The notes under the pieces were generated by a model, which was given only the letters and a program-made list of their open reading frames with translations, had not been told where the DNA came from and did no database searches. 64,000 nucleotides of DNA from Tanypteryx hageni (lineage: Eukaryota; Arthropoda; Insecta; Odonata; Petaluridae): positions 24,169,624-24,233,623 of the forward strand of contig CM054112.1 of assembly GCA_028673005.1 (NCBI GenBank). The letters are read 5' to 3'. Positions 1 through 12,368 of the stretch are shown one piece after another; within the stretch, counting starts at the first letter, position 1, and every line of letters starts with the position of its first letter. The position numbers and the translations under genes were made by a program.

Positions 1-3000
1 ATCATCATCATGCTTCTGTCCGAAGACAGGTTTTAACTGAATCGCTGCCTCCATTTCTCTCTCTCCCTAGAAGCCTCTTTTATACCTCTATAAGTATTAT
101 ATCCCTGCTTTATATTATCTAATATTCCTATTCTTTTTCTCCCTCTTCCACTTCTTCCACTAATTTTTCCTTCTAAAATCGTCCTTTGTAAACACTGTCT
201 TCTCAATATGTGCCCTATCTAATTTGCTTTTCTTTTCCTGATTGTTTTTATTAGCATCCTTTCTTCTCCCATCATTTCTAATACTTCTTCGTTTCTCTTC
301 CTCTCTGACCATTTCACTTTCATCATTCTTCTCCATACCCACATCTCAAAACTTTCTAAATATTTTTCCTCCTTCCTCCTTACCGTCCACGTCTCTGCAC
401 CATAAAGAGCTATGCTCCATATGTAGCATTTTGCTAATTTCTTCCTTGTTTCTAAATTTATTTTCTTGCTTGTGAAAAGCTCCTTCTTCTCGTTAAATGC
501 TGCTTTTGCCAATGCAATCCTACTTCTGATGTCCTGTGTACTACTTCCATCCTGCGCTAAAATACTGCCAAGATATTTGAAACTACTCACTTGTTCCAAT
601 TTTTGGCCATTTACCATTATATTTAATTCTTTATGTTCCTTTGAAACCACCATGACTTTTGTTTCTTCTGCATTGATCTTCATTCCATATTGTTGGCCAA
701 CCTCCACTAGTCTGTCTGTCATCCTCTGAAGCTCTTTCTCGTCTTCTGCTATTAATCCCTGATCATCTGCATATTTAATGGTGGTAATACTTTCACCTCC
801 TATCTTAAATCCTTCCTCTTCCATCAACGCTTCTTCTGCTATTGTTTCTGCATAAATATTAAATATCGCTGGTGAAATAGGACATCCCTGCCTCACTCCC
901 CTCCCTACTGAAGTACTTCCTGTTTCTTCTCCTTCAACCCTGACTCTAATCTTTTGATCAAAGTAAAGGTTTTTAAGCAGTCTTTTATCTTTCCAATCTA
1001 TTCCTATTTTATTTAAAATACCCAACATTTTATCCCATTCCACTCGGTCAAAAGCTCTCTCCCCATCTACAAAACAAAAATACATATCTTTATTGACTTC
1101 TAGCGCTCTTTATATCATCATCCTCATACATCCTATGGCATCTCTAGTCCCTCTTCTGAAACCAAACTGATTATCTTGCAGCTCGTTTTCTATTTTACCT
1201 TCAATTCTTTTGGTTATTATTCTGGTTAGAACTTTAGCTGTATGAGAAATTAAACCAATAGTTCTGTAATCCTTACAACTTTTTGCATTGTTCTTTTTTT
1301 CCAGTGGTAGCATAACAACATCTAAAAAATCTTCAGGCCATACGCCAGTATCATATACTCAGTTAAAGAATTTTGTGAGTTGCTTAACTGTTTTCGACCC
1401 CAAAACCTTAAGAACATCCACTGGTATATCATCACACCCAAAAGCCTTCCTTCTTTTCATGTCATCAATTGCTCTTTTAACTTCAGACTCGAGAATACTT
1501 GGTCCTAGCAGATCTTTTTCCACATCCTCTTTTTCATTTAATTCAATATTTCTTGGCTTTCCTTCTTTGTCATACAGCACCTCAATGTATTCTTTCCAAA
1601 CATTCTTTACATTGTCTGACTCCGAGACTATTTTACCACTTTTGTTCATGATTCTTTTACGTCCTATCTTTCTTGCCTTTTTCTTGAATAGTTCCCTTGC
1701 TTTGCTATACATGAGGTCTGTTCTACAAATTCTTTCACACTCGACAATCTCCTCGCATTTCTCATTTATCCACTGTTCTCTGGCTTTATCTGTTTCCCTT
1801 CTTAAAGCATTATTTAACTCCTTGTACTTTCTTTGGCCTTCTTCAGTGTTTATGTTCTTCCACTTTCTCCGCTCTTCCATTTTTTGCAGCATGGCTGCTG
1901 TGATCCAGGGTTTTTTTATTCTTTCACTCGTTATCTTTCATACCTTCTTTTCCATTACATCTTTAATGTTGCTATGGATGTATCTCCACTCCTCATCTAC
2001 ATTCTTCCTATTTTCTTCAGCTCTCTCCCCCAACCTTTCCTCCAGCTCTATCATGATAGCCTCGTTGTTTTTAAGGAGTTCCTCTAAGTTCCATTTCTTG
2101 TTAACTCTTATGTTTCTCTTAATGCTCTCCAGTCTACATTGTGTATTTGCCACCAAAATGTTGTGGTCGGAATCGATATCTGCCCCTGGTAATGTTTTCA
2201 CATTTTTAATGCTATTTCTAAATCTTTCATTGACTAGTATGTAATCTATCTGGTATCGGCTCTGGTCTCCTGGGCTTCTCCATGTGTAAAGTCTCCGCTG
2301 GTGATGCTTAAACCATGTATTTGTTACAATCAATCTATTTCTATGGCAGAATTCCACAAGTTTCTCCCCTCTTTCATTTCTCTTCCCTAGTCCATATTTT
2401 CCCACTATGTTATCTTCCTGTCCCTCTCCGACTACACTGTTCCAGTCTCCCATTACTATGGTGTTGACCCTTACTTTTCCCTCCTCCTCCAATATCTCCA
2501 TAATCTGTTCATAGATTTCATCTACTTCGTCGTCGCCAGCATTAGTCGTTGGCATATACACTTGACTTATAAGCATTTCCACTGGCTCCATCTGAAGTTT
2601 TACGGCTATTAATCTATCATTAACTGTCACTACCTTGCTAATTATTTCAGCTTTCTCTTTTCTCATTATTATCCCCACTCCCCTTTCGTTTTTCTCTCCT
2701 CCCGAGTAAATGATCATAAATTCGTCTGAATTTATCTCACCTTCTCATTCCTACCAAAATTCACTAAGATCTACTATACCTACATTATTCCTTCTCATTT
2801 CCCTTTTTAAGTTCTCTAGTTTACCCCCTGAATTCATAGTCCTAACATTCCATGTGCCTATTCTTAATTTCTCACCACTTGCTTTCCTATTAATGTTATA
2901 TTTCCTCTGTGCATCCCCTAGGGTAGTCCCCACCCGGAGATCCGATTGGGGGACTATTTTACCTCCGGAATATTTTACCCCAGAGAGATCCATAGAGATA

Positions 3001-3330
3001 TTTGCAGCTTTTCAGCCTATCATGGGATTTATAATGAGGTAGTTTCCCCTTGCTTTCCTTATCGCAGTTTCACAGAGTGATTACCCATCTGTAGCTGTTC
3101 AGATCACATGATCACCACCTACAGAGGTACTGTACAAGCTGCTGCCCTTGCACAGGGGGATGTAAAACCCCCAAGACTGCTTCTTAGTCTGACTCTTCCC
3201 CTCAGACCTTTCCGGCTTTGATGGTCCTACCAGAAGAATTATCTCCCGCCGGCATAGCTCTTTAGTTCATAAGAGTACACAAACCCTCCCACCTCTGTAA
3301 GGTTATGCAGTCCTTAGGGAGGGTAAAGAG
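1..3330 (-). mobile_element. RTE-type non-LTR retrotransposon, near full length, inactive
   Basis: Seen: on the minus strand one reading frame runs from a Met at 2993 to a TAA at 33-35 with no frameshift. It encodes an apurinic-type endonuclease followed by reverse transcriptase. After the TAA only about 20 bases precede an ATG-repeat tail at 1-11. A very short 3' UTR with a microsatellite tail is typical of RTE elements, so the window edge coincides closely with the 3' end of the element. Upstream of 2993 lies a 5' UTR of roughly 300 bases. The 5' limit (about 3330) is estimated from where hAT-like sequence begins and is not proven. The nearest relatives I recall are RTE/BovB-like elements, based on the endonuclease start, the GxGVRQGC motif B and the C-terminal FEMW..RR block. 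The far flank lies outside the window, so no target duplication can be checked. Confidence 0.85.
33..2993 (-). pseudogene. RTE endonuclease-reverse transcriptase ORF with six nonsense codons
   Basis: About 986 codons, close to the usual length for a single RTE ORF. Order seen: endonuclease start (LRIGTWNVRTM), GDWN, SDHNILVA, then reverse transcriptase with motif A (FVDGERAFD), motif B (GVRQGCPISP), motif C (KYADD) and KYLGS. The C-terminal block contains SIALYGAETWT and MWVWRRMMK. Six premature stops interrupt one unbroken frame: TAG 2751-2753, TGA 2745-2747, TGA 1938-1940, TGA 1359-1361, TAA 1110-1112 and TAG 219-221. The amino-acid context on both sides continues the family pattern. For example, W is expected at 219 and at 1359, which suggests TGG to TAG or TGA transitions. 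All these lesions are substitutions; I saw no indel. The product would copy its own mRNA into nuclear DNA by target-primed reverse transcription, but it cannot be made here. Confidence 0.88.
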
Positions 3331-3339
3331 TGATGTAAG

Positions 3340-3511
3340 AGTTTTATTTAGAAATGTCAATATTTATAATACGCCGAAAATTATATCCTTTGCTACTATT
3401 TAAACTTATAATGAAAAATATTAGATGTTAACTTAAAAAGGTGTGAGGGGGTACATAGGTCTTCAAAATTCTTTTGGGTGGTACGCGAGCGTAAAAGTTT
3501 GAGGACCACTG
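3340..3511 (-). mobile_element. hAT-type terminal fragment interrupting a CR1 LINE
   Basis: Read on the minus strand from 3511, the sequence starts CAGTGGTCCTCAAAC and continues into a GCGTACCACCC stretch. I know this start from many animal hAT non-autonomous elements. It falls inside the CR1-like reverse transcriptase exactly after the codons for AISAWCK (about 3512). The bases before the terminus read gtgtaagg, the likely left 8-bp target copy. The other terminus is not seen: the sequence runs into the RTE element near 3330, so the remainder may lie beyond position 1. Confidence 0.55.
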
Positions 3512-4640
3512 CCTTACACCATGCAGAAATAGCTTATAGATCATTTTGAAAATACTGATGATCTTCCGGATTGCTTATTTCTCTATAAATGACGGTGTCG
3601 TCCTCGAAAAGCCTAATTTTATTTCTGACTACTGAGCTGATATCGTTTATATAAATTATAAATAATAACGGACCAATTACACTACCCTACGTAACGCCAG
3701 AGAAAACCTCCACTAAGTTCGAAGATTTCCCATCTATAACAACCTTCTGCTTCCTATGACGTAAAAATTCGCGGATCCAACTAACAATTTTAGAATTAAC
3801 GTCCAAGGTTTCCAATTTCGTTATTTACTTCTTGTGAGGTACCTTATCAAAGGTTTTTCTAAAATCTAATAAGGTGGCATCGACCTGCCTATAATTTTCT
3901 CCACTTCTCAGTATGCAATTCACAAAAAAACCGAGCTGAGTATCACAAGACCTACCTTTCCTGAAGCCGTGTTGACAATCGTCTAGCAATGAATTACTAT
4001 CAAGAAATCGCATTATGTTGCTAACGATAATATGCTCGAGAATCTTGCACGATATCGAAGTTAAGGAAATCGGCCTGTAATTTTCTAGGTTCTCCTTGTC
4101 ACCGCCCTTATTAATTGGGGTAACGTGCGCTAACATCCAGTCCTTAGGGACTCTCCGCAGGAAATGGATTTCTCGAATATTATCCGAAGAAAAGGTGCTG
4201 TTTCTTCAGCTAATTCTTATAAAACGAGAGCAGGAATTTCTTCGGGGCCAGCGGCTTTGTTATGTCTGATTGAACTTAATTGCCTTGCTATTCCCACCTC
4301 AGAAAATGCTATATCGTCCACCATGCCCCTCCTTTAGCGGGTGCAAAATGTACGCATTGGTCGTTGACGGCTGTAAATGCTTTTACAAAATGACTGTTTA
4401 ACATGTTGGTTTTCTCTACGCTATCATGAATAACGGCACCCCCGTCATTACGCAGGGAAGGTATGGTAGGGCCTCTACCTTGGACCTCTCTCACATAGGA
4501 CCAAAAGGCTTTAGGGTCCTCCTTCAAATAATTATTTAATACCTTATTCCTGAAGTTAGTAAAAGCCTCGCGCATAGTATTTCTCGCTTTAGCGCGGGAT
4601 TCTCTGACGCTTAAGTGCACTCCTATCTTCATTGCTATTC
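3512..4640 (-). mobile_element. CR1-like LINE fragment, copy 1 (linker and reverse transcriptase)
   Basis: Minus-strand order: a linker region containing DPKAFWSYVREVQGRGPTI (4632-4309), then EEIPALVL, KDWMLAHVTPINKGGDK, ENYRPISLTSISCKILEHII, QHGFRKGRSC and LLDFRKTFDKVPHKK (4136-3825). After a TAA the same frame goes on through GPLLFIIYINDI and FEDDTVIYREI to about 3512. FEDD is a mutated form of the FADD catalytic box. There are frameshifts near 4310 and 4150, and in-frame stops at 3825 and near 3690. The 5' end is truncated close to 4636, as is common for LINEs. The 3' end is cut by a hAT terminus. It resembles copies 2 to 5 in this window but is clearly diverged from them. Confidence 0.8.
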
Positions 4641-5111
4641 ACCCATAATTATAAATTTTGTCGAGGAATGAAATATGAAAATAGAGCTTTTCCTGTTATA
4701 ATTTAATAGAAAATAAATACCTCTTGAATTCTAGTTGTTGTATATGTTCAAAAAAGATGTTCATACGTCCTCTCTTTAAAAGAAAAAACACTGGAAAATC
4801 ACTTTCCTACTAAAACAACTTCACACGATTAAGCACACTTAGATGACAATCCTAAGAGAACTGATCGTAAGACAGTTCTGTATTATTCTAGTGAGATAAA
4901 ACATTAGTGAAAGGGGTAAGGAGGAAGAAATTAGAAGTTCTGAGAATACATTCTGACGCGAATGACCCCAAGGTATGGGAGTTTCCAGAAGCAAACTTTG
5001 AAAAATATGTTTTGCATTTTCGAAGAAAATGATTACTGATGATTGCTGATGATTACAGATAAGGAGGTGTCTAATGCAGTATCACTAATGACATGAAAAG
5101 GAAGAGAAGGG
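4641..5111. other. AT-rich spacer between two CR1-like copies
   Basis: I see no ORF with recognisable motifs, no tRNA-like boxes and no clear terminal repeats in this stretch. Confidence 0.5.
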
Positions 5112-6110
5112 TACATCTTCATATTACCCTGCAAGTAACCTTGACGGTGGATGGCAGGGGGTGCCGCGCACCAAATTCCTAACTAATTATTATTCACTGT
5201 TATCTATTGTAGTCACGTATTGTCCTAGGGAAAAGGACTCATTATACCTCTCTCTCCTACTATCTATTTCGCGAAATTTGTCCTCATTATCCCTCCGTCT
5301 GATATACGTTGGTTGTCAAATAATATCCTTCATTTCATTTACGAATATCTCCGACCTATATTTATCTAGAAGTTTAAGTCTCTCCTGTAATCTACGATCA
5401 TTCAACGATGGCCAACTCAACTCTTCAATGAGTAACGTAACGCTCTGTTTTTTATAGTAATTCTTTTTCACGAATCTAGCTGCTCGCCGCTGTATTTTTT
5501 CTAAATCCTTTATGAGTCCCCTCTGATATGGATCCCAAACAGCTGCTGCGTATTCCATTTGAGGTCTAACTAAGGATAAATAACAGGATTCTCTCACCTT
5601 TTCCGTGCTTTTCCTGACTATTCTACGCACAAAAGCCAACTTCTTATTTGCCGCACCTATCACTCGTCTTATGTGGGTGTCCCAAGACAGGTCACGATTC
5701 AAGGTTACCCCGAGGTATTTCACGGATTCCGAAACAGAAATGCTCTCACCATCTATCTAGTAGGTAAATACGGATGATGGGCTTCCAGATTTCCAAAATG
5801 TCAGAACGTTACTCTTTTTCTGATTGATTTCTAGCTGCCATTTCTTGCACCATACAGATAACGCATCCAGATCACCCTGAAGCTGACGATGGTCGCTAGG
5901 ACCACTAATTTCTCTATAGACTACGGCGTCGTCCGCAAAAAGCCTAATATTACTTTTCACAACTGAGCTGATGTCGTTTATATAAAGCAAGAAAAGCATA
6001 GGTCCGACCACACTATCCTGCGGCACTCCAGAGACTACATCTGTCACACTCGAGGACTTACCATCGATGACTACTTTTTGTTTTCTATTCCAAGGGAAAG
6101 CTACGGCTCC
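5112..6110 (-). mobile_element. CR1-like LINE, copy 2 (3' half plus 3' UTR)
   Basis: A 5'-truncated copy that keeps its 3' end. From 6122 down to 5316 the minus strand encodes the second half of the reverse transcriptase and its C-terminal domain: VVIDGKSSSVTDVVSGVPQ, GPMLFLLYINDISSV, an intact FADD box (LFADDAVVY), then VKYLGVTLNRDLSWDTHIRR and EKIQRRAARFVKKNYYKK. Only one in-frame stop (TAG 5757-5759) splits this part. A TGA at 5316-5318 then precedes the degraded FFPRTI-type C terminus. The 3' UTR (about 5180-5112) has a GGTGCGCGGCACCCC block and a GCAGGG-AATATGAAGATG tail, shared with copies 4 and 5. This is the best-preserved CR1 coding segment in the window. Confidence 0.82.
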
Positions 6111-6354
6111 CCTACTGTGCAAAGGTGCTGTTGCAGGTCACTTTCAGAAAGAAAGAGGTAGAAACAGGAGATGAGACATCTAGCAGCGAGGTTCCGAGAA
6201 ATTTTGAAAAGAAGATAAGGATGTAAAATCGGCTGAAACTGTATTACCCAGAATTCAATTTTTTGTAGCAAATTCGAGGAAAACGGAAAATCGGGGAAAC
6301 TTAAAATCCTAGCATTGATTTTACATATCATTCGTTGGAACCAAAAGAAAAAGA
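6111..6354. other. Unassigned spacer with a partial pogo/Tc-like end motif
   Basis: The segment 6272-6310 (ttcgaggaaaacggaaaatc and following bases) resembles the sequence just inside the CAGTGAAACTTCGAT-type terminus at 7780-7829. Nothing else is recognisable. Confidence 0.3.
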
Positions 6355-7054
6355 CTGATGTGGCAACCACATGACTTTCTCTATATCTGTAATATTTTTA
6401 AAAATTCCAATAGGTTACATAATAATAAATATTTTAAGAAACTGGAGAAAATTTTAGATTTTACAATCAACAGAAATAAACTCAAACCATAGACGTCTGA
6501 CATTGGATATAGCCACAAAGCTCCAACAATTAAGAAAATAAAAAGGAGCGTTACTAACAAAAGACGCAACTAAGCGTCAGTTGTTAACAATAGCCGTCGG
6601 TAGGTGGTGTGGTGGTGACATCTAAAAATATAAGATATCTCTTAAACAATGCATTATATGAAAGAATGTTTCAAACAAAGGTTGTAGGAAATTATACTTT
6701 CTACTATAATTCCAATATAATTTTACATTTATCAAATATTAAAGCAAATATTTCATAATAACGTATAAGTGACAAGAGTAAACACCCATTTCCGGTTGAC
6801 CGATTTTTACCAAAAACTAATCAGTTCTTGTGACTTTTATAAAAGTGTTAAATATAAAATTTCGCGATGACCTGATTAAAATTTTTTTAGTAAGAAACCC
6901 CACAAAAAGCTATCACATACACGGTCATCATCGAGAAAATGGTCAAAACGTGTTAAGGGGACCGCAAAACGTGTATATTCGGTGAAATCTCAAATTCGAT
7001 TTTTTTCATGAATACAATACTTTCCCGTATACTACGTATGTAGAAAGTAAAAAC
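6355..7054 (+). repeat. Dispersed ~690-bp repeat family, copy A
   Basis: Starts with a short palindrome (atgtggcaaccacat) followed by gactttctctatat, and ends at ctacgtatgtagaaagtaaa. It shares long blocks with copies B and C, for example ttggatatagccacaaagct, cgtcggtaggtggtgtggtg and gagtaaacacccatttccgg. The outer ends carry an inverted ACTTTCTCCATA-like motif of about 12 bases. That fits a non-autonomous DNA transposon with weak termini. No coding capacity is seen. Confidence 0.65.
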
Positions 7055-7082
7055 GTATATTCACCCATTCATTAACAAAAAT

Positions 7083-7775
7083 CTGATGTGGCCACCAAAT
7101 GACTTGCTCCATATCTGTAATATTTCTAAAAATTCCAATTAGGTTACATAATAAATATTTTAAGAAACTGCGAGAAAATTTTTGACTTTACAAAGAGCAG
7201 AAATAAACTCAACCATAGCCCTCTGAAATTGCATATAGCCACAAAGCTCCAACAACTAATAAAAGTTAAAAGAGCATTACTAAGACGTAACTAAGCGTCA
7301 ATTGTTAATAGTCGTCGGTAGGTGGTGTGGTGGTGGAAGCTAAGAATATAAGATATCTCTTAAACAATGCATTTTATGGGAAAACGTTTCAAGGAAAGGT
7401 TGTGGAAAATTAGATTTTCTACAACATTTATTCCTATACATTTTTACATTTATAAAATATTAAAGCAAATATTTCAAAATAACGGATGTGACAAGAGTAA
7501 ACAGCCACTTCCGGTTGACCTATTTTTACCAAAAATTAAACAGTTATTCAGAATTCTATAATAATGTTAATTATAAAATTCTGCGATGACCTGATGAATA
7601 TTCTTTCAGTTAGAGCACCCACAAAAAGCTATCACATACACACACAGACATCATCGAGAAAATGGTCAAAACGTGTTCAGGGGACCTCAAAACGTGTATT
7701 TCCGTTGAAATCTCGAAGTCGATTTTTTTCATGAATACAACACTTTCCCCTACACGTATATGGAGAAAGTAAAAA
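7083..7775 (+). repeat. Dispersed ~690-bp repeat family, copy B (tandem to A)
   Basis: Same family and orientation as copy A, starting only 28 bases after it. The start is ctgatgtggccaccaaatga and the end is acgtatatggagaaagtaaa. The palindrome at the start is degraded (ccaccaaat instead of caaccacat). The A-B arrangement suggests a second insertion into the end of the first, or a tandem duplication. Confidence 0.65.
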
Positions 7776-7779
7776 GTGT

Positions 7780-8170
<391 letters not shown>

Positions 8171-8288
8171 ATATATTCATTTTACCTTTCCTTTTCCGTA
8201 AGTTGTTATATATATATATATACATACATACACAGTGAAACTTCGATGTGTACATATATATATACACACGCGCGCACACACACACACA
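8171..8288. repeat. Microsatellite patch (TA, CA, GCGC types)
   Basis: Short TATA, CATACATACA and ACACGCGCGC tracts surround the small CAGTGAAACTTCGA motif. No other structure is seen. Confidence 0.7.
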
Positions 8289-8677
8289 CTAGAGATCTGC
8301 ATGGGCCTGAAATTTGGGGCTCGAGCCCGACACGGCCAATTCAATATACGGCCCGTGCCCGAAAGACTAATATTTTTTGAGCCCGTTCTAGGCCCGACTT
8401 GAGCTCGATGACGCAAGTATTATTCGTTTAGATATTGAATGCAACATTACATTAAGTGATTATGGATAACCGATATCATCTACTTATGTATTTCCTCCAA
8501 ATAAACCTATACATATTATTCGATAATAATTATGACATGTTCTTTCTTCAACTCATACGTAGTTTCATTCCTTCCCTCCCTCTTATCCGTTAATTTTTAT
8601 TTTAAAATTTACATTTTCTCTTATTTTAAAGTATTTTATATAAAAATAATCAAAAATAATTTTATTATATTATTATT

Positions 8678-8753
<76 letters not shown>

Positions 8754-10085
8754 ATATATATATTATATATTTTATATATGCTCACCAAAATGAAAATTAT
8801 GCCCCTCCTGTAGCAAGCAACTTCGAGTTTTACTGCATGTTATTGTGCAAAAACAAAATCGAGTCAACACTGTCGCGACATAGGCAAGTTCGACGCTCGT
8901 CATAGTCCATCCAGCAGCACTGAAATTCCTTTCGCTGGCTGAACTTGTGGCCGGTATTGATAGAACTTGCTTCGCCACTTTCGACAACCACGGAAACTCT
9001 CTTTCTCGAATTTTCCACCAAACTTACGCATTATTAACATATGTCGAGTTCATCGTCTTTTTCTACAACTGGTTTGTCTTAAAATTTGACTTTTTGGCAG
9101 GAATAATATAATTTGAACCGCATGCTACTCCACATTGGGGTAATCCGTCAGTTGTGGTAAACCTCTCACTGATATTTGGATGCTCTCTCAATTGTTCGTC
9201 TCTCTTAAACTCTTCTGCTAACTCTCGTACCAAAGAAACTGTTTTCTCTCATTCTTTTTCTGAAATCATCCTCAACTAACGGAAATTCGGTCACAAAAAC
9301 GTAGCGATACTATGTAGACTATGCAAGACAAATTTCTCCTTCAAAATTTCCGAAGATCTATTTTTTAAGGTAGTTACGGATAAGGAGTCAGTGGTATCCA
9401 CTTGAAGGTGAATAATTAAGCTAATTCTTATTGGAAGAACTAAAGGGAGGGTAGGGTAAGTATATATCACCTTCTATTTTCAAAAAAGCTTCTTTAAATG
9501 GTTTGAGGAAATTTATCATCGACATTAGAATATCTTTCTGAATGTCTGTAATTTTGTCCTCTTCCTGACGTTCGATGAAAAGATTATTGTCTTCATAGTT
9601 GGAATGAATAGACTCTAACGTATCAATTCGACTGTACTATCGTGTTTCTCATTCTCGGTGAACGGTAGATTTAAGTTTATTTACCAAAGCAGACTTTTTT
9701 AGGTAACTAACAAGTTCTTTAACAGCAATTATTATTTGATGAAAATGAGGTAATTTCGATTACAAAAATTCTTTTTCGAAAGTGTTTCTTAAAATAAGGT
9801 TGATTAAATGTGAACTGCAGTTTAACCTGATATATTTCTGAAATGCAGCCCCTATATCACTTCCCTGATCGGTAACAAAAATTGATTTCGAAGGACTATC
9901 TGGCTTAAGTCCCAATTTTGTTAGTCTCCATTTCAAATCTTTCCTAATATTTTCGCGTCTTTCTTTCCTCAGAGAACTCGCATGTAAAAAGAACATTATT
10001 ACAAAGATTTCATTCTATTGACTAGTCCAAGGTGATGCAAGGTCCTCAGGTAATGTAACTTTACCAAATTTCAACTCAAGCATCA
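8289..10085 (-). mobile_element. hAT transposon relic (transposase, C-terminal two-thirds)
   Basis: The minus strand encodes pieces of a hAT transposase. At 9996-9760 is an RNase-H-like segment with FVTDQGSDIGAAFQKY, then CSSHLINLILRNTF. At 8987-8772 and in the overlapping frame at 9021-8830 is the C-terminal dimerisation segment: IPATSSASERNFSAAGW in one frame and TCLCRDSVDSILFLHNN in the other. The family pattern therefore crosses a frameshift near 8900. Between these parts (9060-9750) the frame is full of stops. The 3' end is near 8289, where ctagagatctgcatgggcc begins a GGGCC/CCCGA-rich stretch of hAT terminal type. An (AT)n array lies in its 3' region. The 5' part is missing at the junction with a LINE near 10090. 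Confidence 0.75.
8683..8779. repeat. (AT)n microsatellite
   Basis: A long AT run, with a few TT interruptions towards its right end, lies in the 3' non-coding part of the hAT relic. Confidence 0.95.
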
Positions 10086-10094
10086 CTGTATTTC

Positions 10095-12368
10095 ATTTAA
10101 ATATCCAATGCATATGGAATAAACTGTATGAACTTGAAGTTTAAAATGATTCTTGTAAGTTGATTTTATTTGCATTTGTGAACATTGGTTGAAATTTGAA
10201 GAAGTTGACCTATATAATATCAAAGTTTATATAATGTCTGCAATCTATTGTTGTAACCTTGCAAAAAATGGTGGTGTTTGCATCTATGTTGCTGATAAAC
10301 TTAAATTTAAGGAAATCGATCTCAAAAGCCTTTGTATTGAATTACATTTTGAAATTGTTGCAGTGATGTCCAAGGTACAAAAACTTATTGTTGCCTCTGT
10401 ATATCGATCACCAAGTGGAGATTTTAAGATCTTCTGTCAACAGTTAGAGACAGTACTTAACATGCTTATAAAGTATAACATGAAACTTGTGATTAGCCGT
10501 GACTTTAATGTAGATATGAATCTTACAACAAACGATAATTTAGCTCTTGGAAACCTCCTAAGGTCATTTGGTCTATTTTACACTAATTCTGAACCAACCA
10601 GATATTCTGCATGCTTAAATAACATAGTCACCAATTATGATAAGTGGTGCTATCTTAATAAGGTTGTTAATCCATGTTTATCTGACCATCTTGCTATTAC
10701 CTTATATGTACTAATTATATAGAAAAGAAGAGATCAGGTGACTTAATTAATGTTATACCCATTACTACTGAAGGAATAGATCTCTTTAAGTATTATTTGT
10801 CTGAAATAACTTGGGAGTCTTATCTTATATTCAGTGATGGAGATTCAAACTTCCATGTCTTACATACGGTTTTATCATACCTCTTTCACATATGCTTTCC
10901 CTTAAAAACTGTTCCTATTTTTACTGAGAAGGTTTGCATAATAAATAATAAATGGTTCACTATTGAACTCATGTTACTGAGAAACAGAGTTGTTCATCTG
11001 TACAATGAATATAAAATTTCAAATAGTGTATCAAGTAGAAAACTATATAATAATATTAAAAAGGAGTACAGAAGTAAAATATTGGTAGCTAAGAGAAATG
11101 CTAATATAACTTTCATTCAACAGTCTAGCAATAAATGTAAGGCAGCCTGGGAAGTCATTAAAGATGAGGATAATAGAACTAGGAAACCAAACAGGATAGG
11201 CATATCCCCTGATGAGTTCAACAAGCATTTTATATCCTCTTTGAATCAATAATCTCAAATATAAATTCTTCCTCTGTATTAGCTGAAGATCTGGTTAAAA
11301 ATTATAGGACAAATCAAAATATTTTTCGATGGAACCAGGTGACACCTAGTAATATTGTCAGGATTGTTAGAAGATTTAAGGGGTCAAATTGTAAAGATGT
11401 ATATGGTTTTTGAACAATTTGTTTAAACAAATTATTGAGTTTATAGCGCAGCCTTTGACTAAAGTTATTAATTAATGTCTGAGAGATGGTATTTTTCCTG
11501 AATTTTTAAAATGCTCAAAGACAGTGCCTATCTACAAGAAAGGAGATAAAGATATACCAGGAAGCTATCGACCAGTAACTATTGTCCTCGTTTTGTCTAA
11601 AATATTTGAAACAGCCATCCAAGACCAACTAAATTCTTATTTTGAAAGCAATAATCTGTTTACACACTCCCAATATGGTTTTTGCTATGGAAAATCTACA
11701 ACTCAAGCTGTAAAATCGGTTGTCAATACCATTCTCAATGGATTTGAGAATAGAGACTATATTTATATTACCTTATGTGATTTATCACAAGCTTTTGTTT
11801 CCCATCCAATTTTATTAAACAAACTATGGCACTATGGCATAAAAGACTTCACATTAAATATCATAAAATCATATTTGTCTGGTAGGAAACAACGAGAGTA
11901 CTTGTGTGGTAAATATTCAGAAATATGTGACATAAATCAAGGTGTACCTCAAGGGTCAGTTATGGGACCTTTTCTTTTTCTGATAATGATAAATGATCTT
12001 GCATGTAATGGTAACTACAAATCAATTTTATTTGCTGATGATTCTACCTTTATAAATAGCAGTAAAGATGTGAATGCTATTAAGTCTATGTCCATAGATA
12101 TATACAATCAGTCTAACATATGGTTTTCTGCAAATCAGTTGTTTCTGAATGAAGACAAAACACAATATTTGATGTGTAGCTTATTGGCTAATGAGGAAGA
12201 GTCTAAATTAATTAAATTACTTGGTTTTCATCTAGATTCAAAACTGAGCTGGAACAACCATACTTCATGGGTGTGCAACAAACTGTCTAGAGCTTTGTTC
12301 TTACTTAGGAAACTTAAGTGTATGATTTCTACTGAATATATAAGAAATATCTATTCGCCTTCTTTCAA
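10095..12368 (+). mobile_element. Jockey/BS-like LINE, truncated, frameshifted
   Basis: The plus strand encodes an endonuclease then a reverse transcriptase. The endonuclease start LNIQCIWNKLYELE (about 10095) is followed by GGVCIYVADKL, KLIVASVYRSPSGDF, ISRDFNVDM (the GDFN box, with G to R) and CLSDHLAITLYV (to about 10722). A linker ORF at 10797-11252 is in another frame. The reverse transcriptase at 11524-12368 has YKKGDKDIPGSYRPVTI, ICDLSQAF-type motif A (read as LCDLSQAFVSH), INQGVPQGSVMGPFLFL (motif B) and FADDSTF (motif C). At least two frame changes separate the segments. The reverse transcriptase stops short of its C-terminal domain at 12368, where it is joined directly to CR1 copy 3 on the other strand. 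Confidence 0.78.

Noticed and set aside
1288..2244. 318-codon plus-strand open frame
   Set aside because: Antisense shadow of the RTE ORF. Its Ser/Phe/Leu-rich composition follows from the A/G-rich coding strand.
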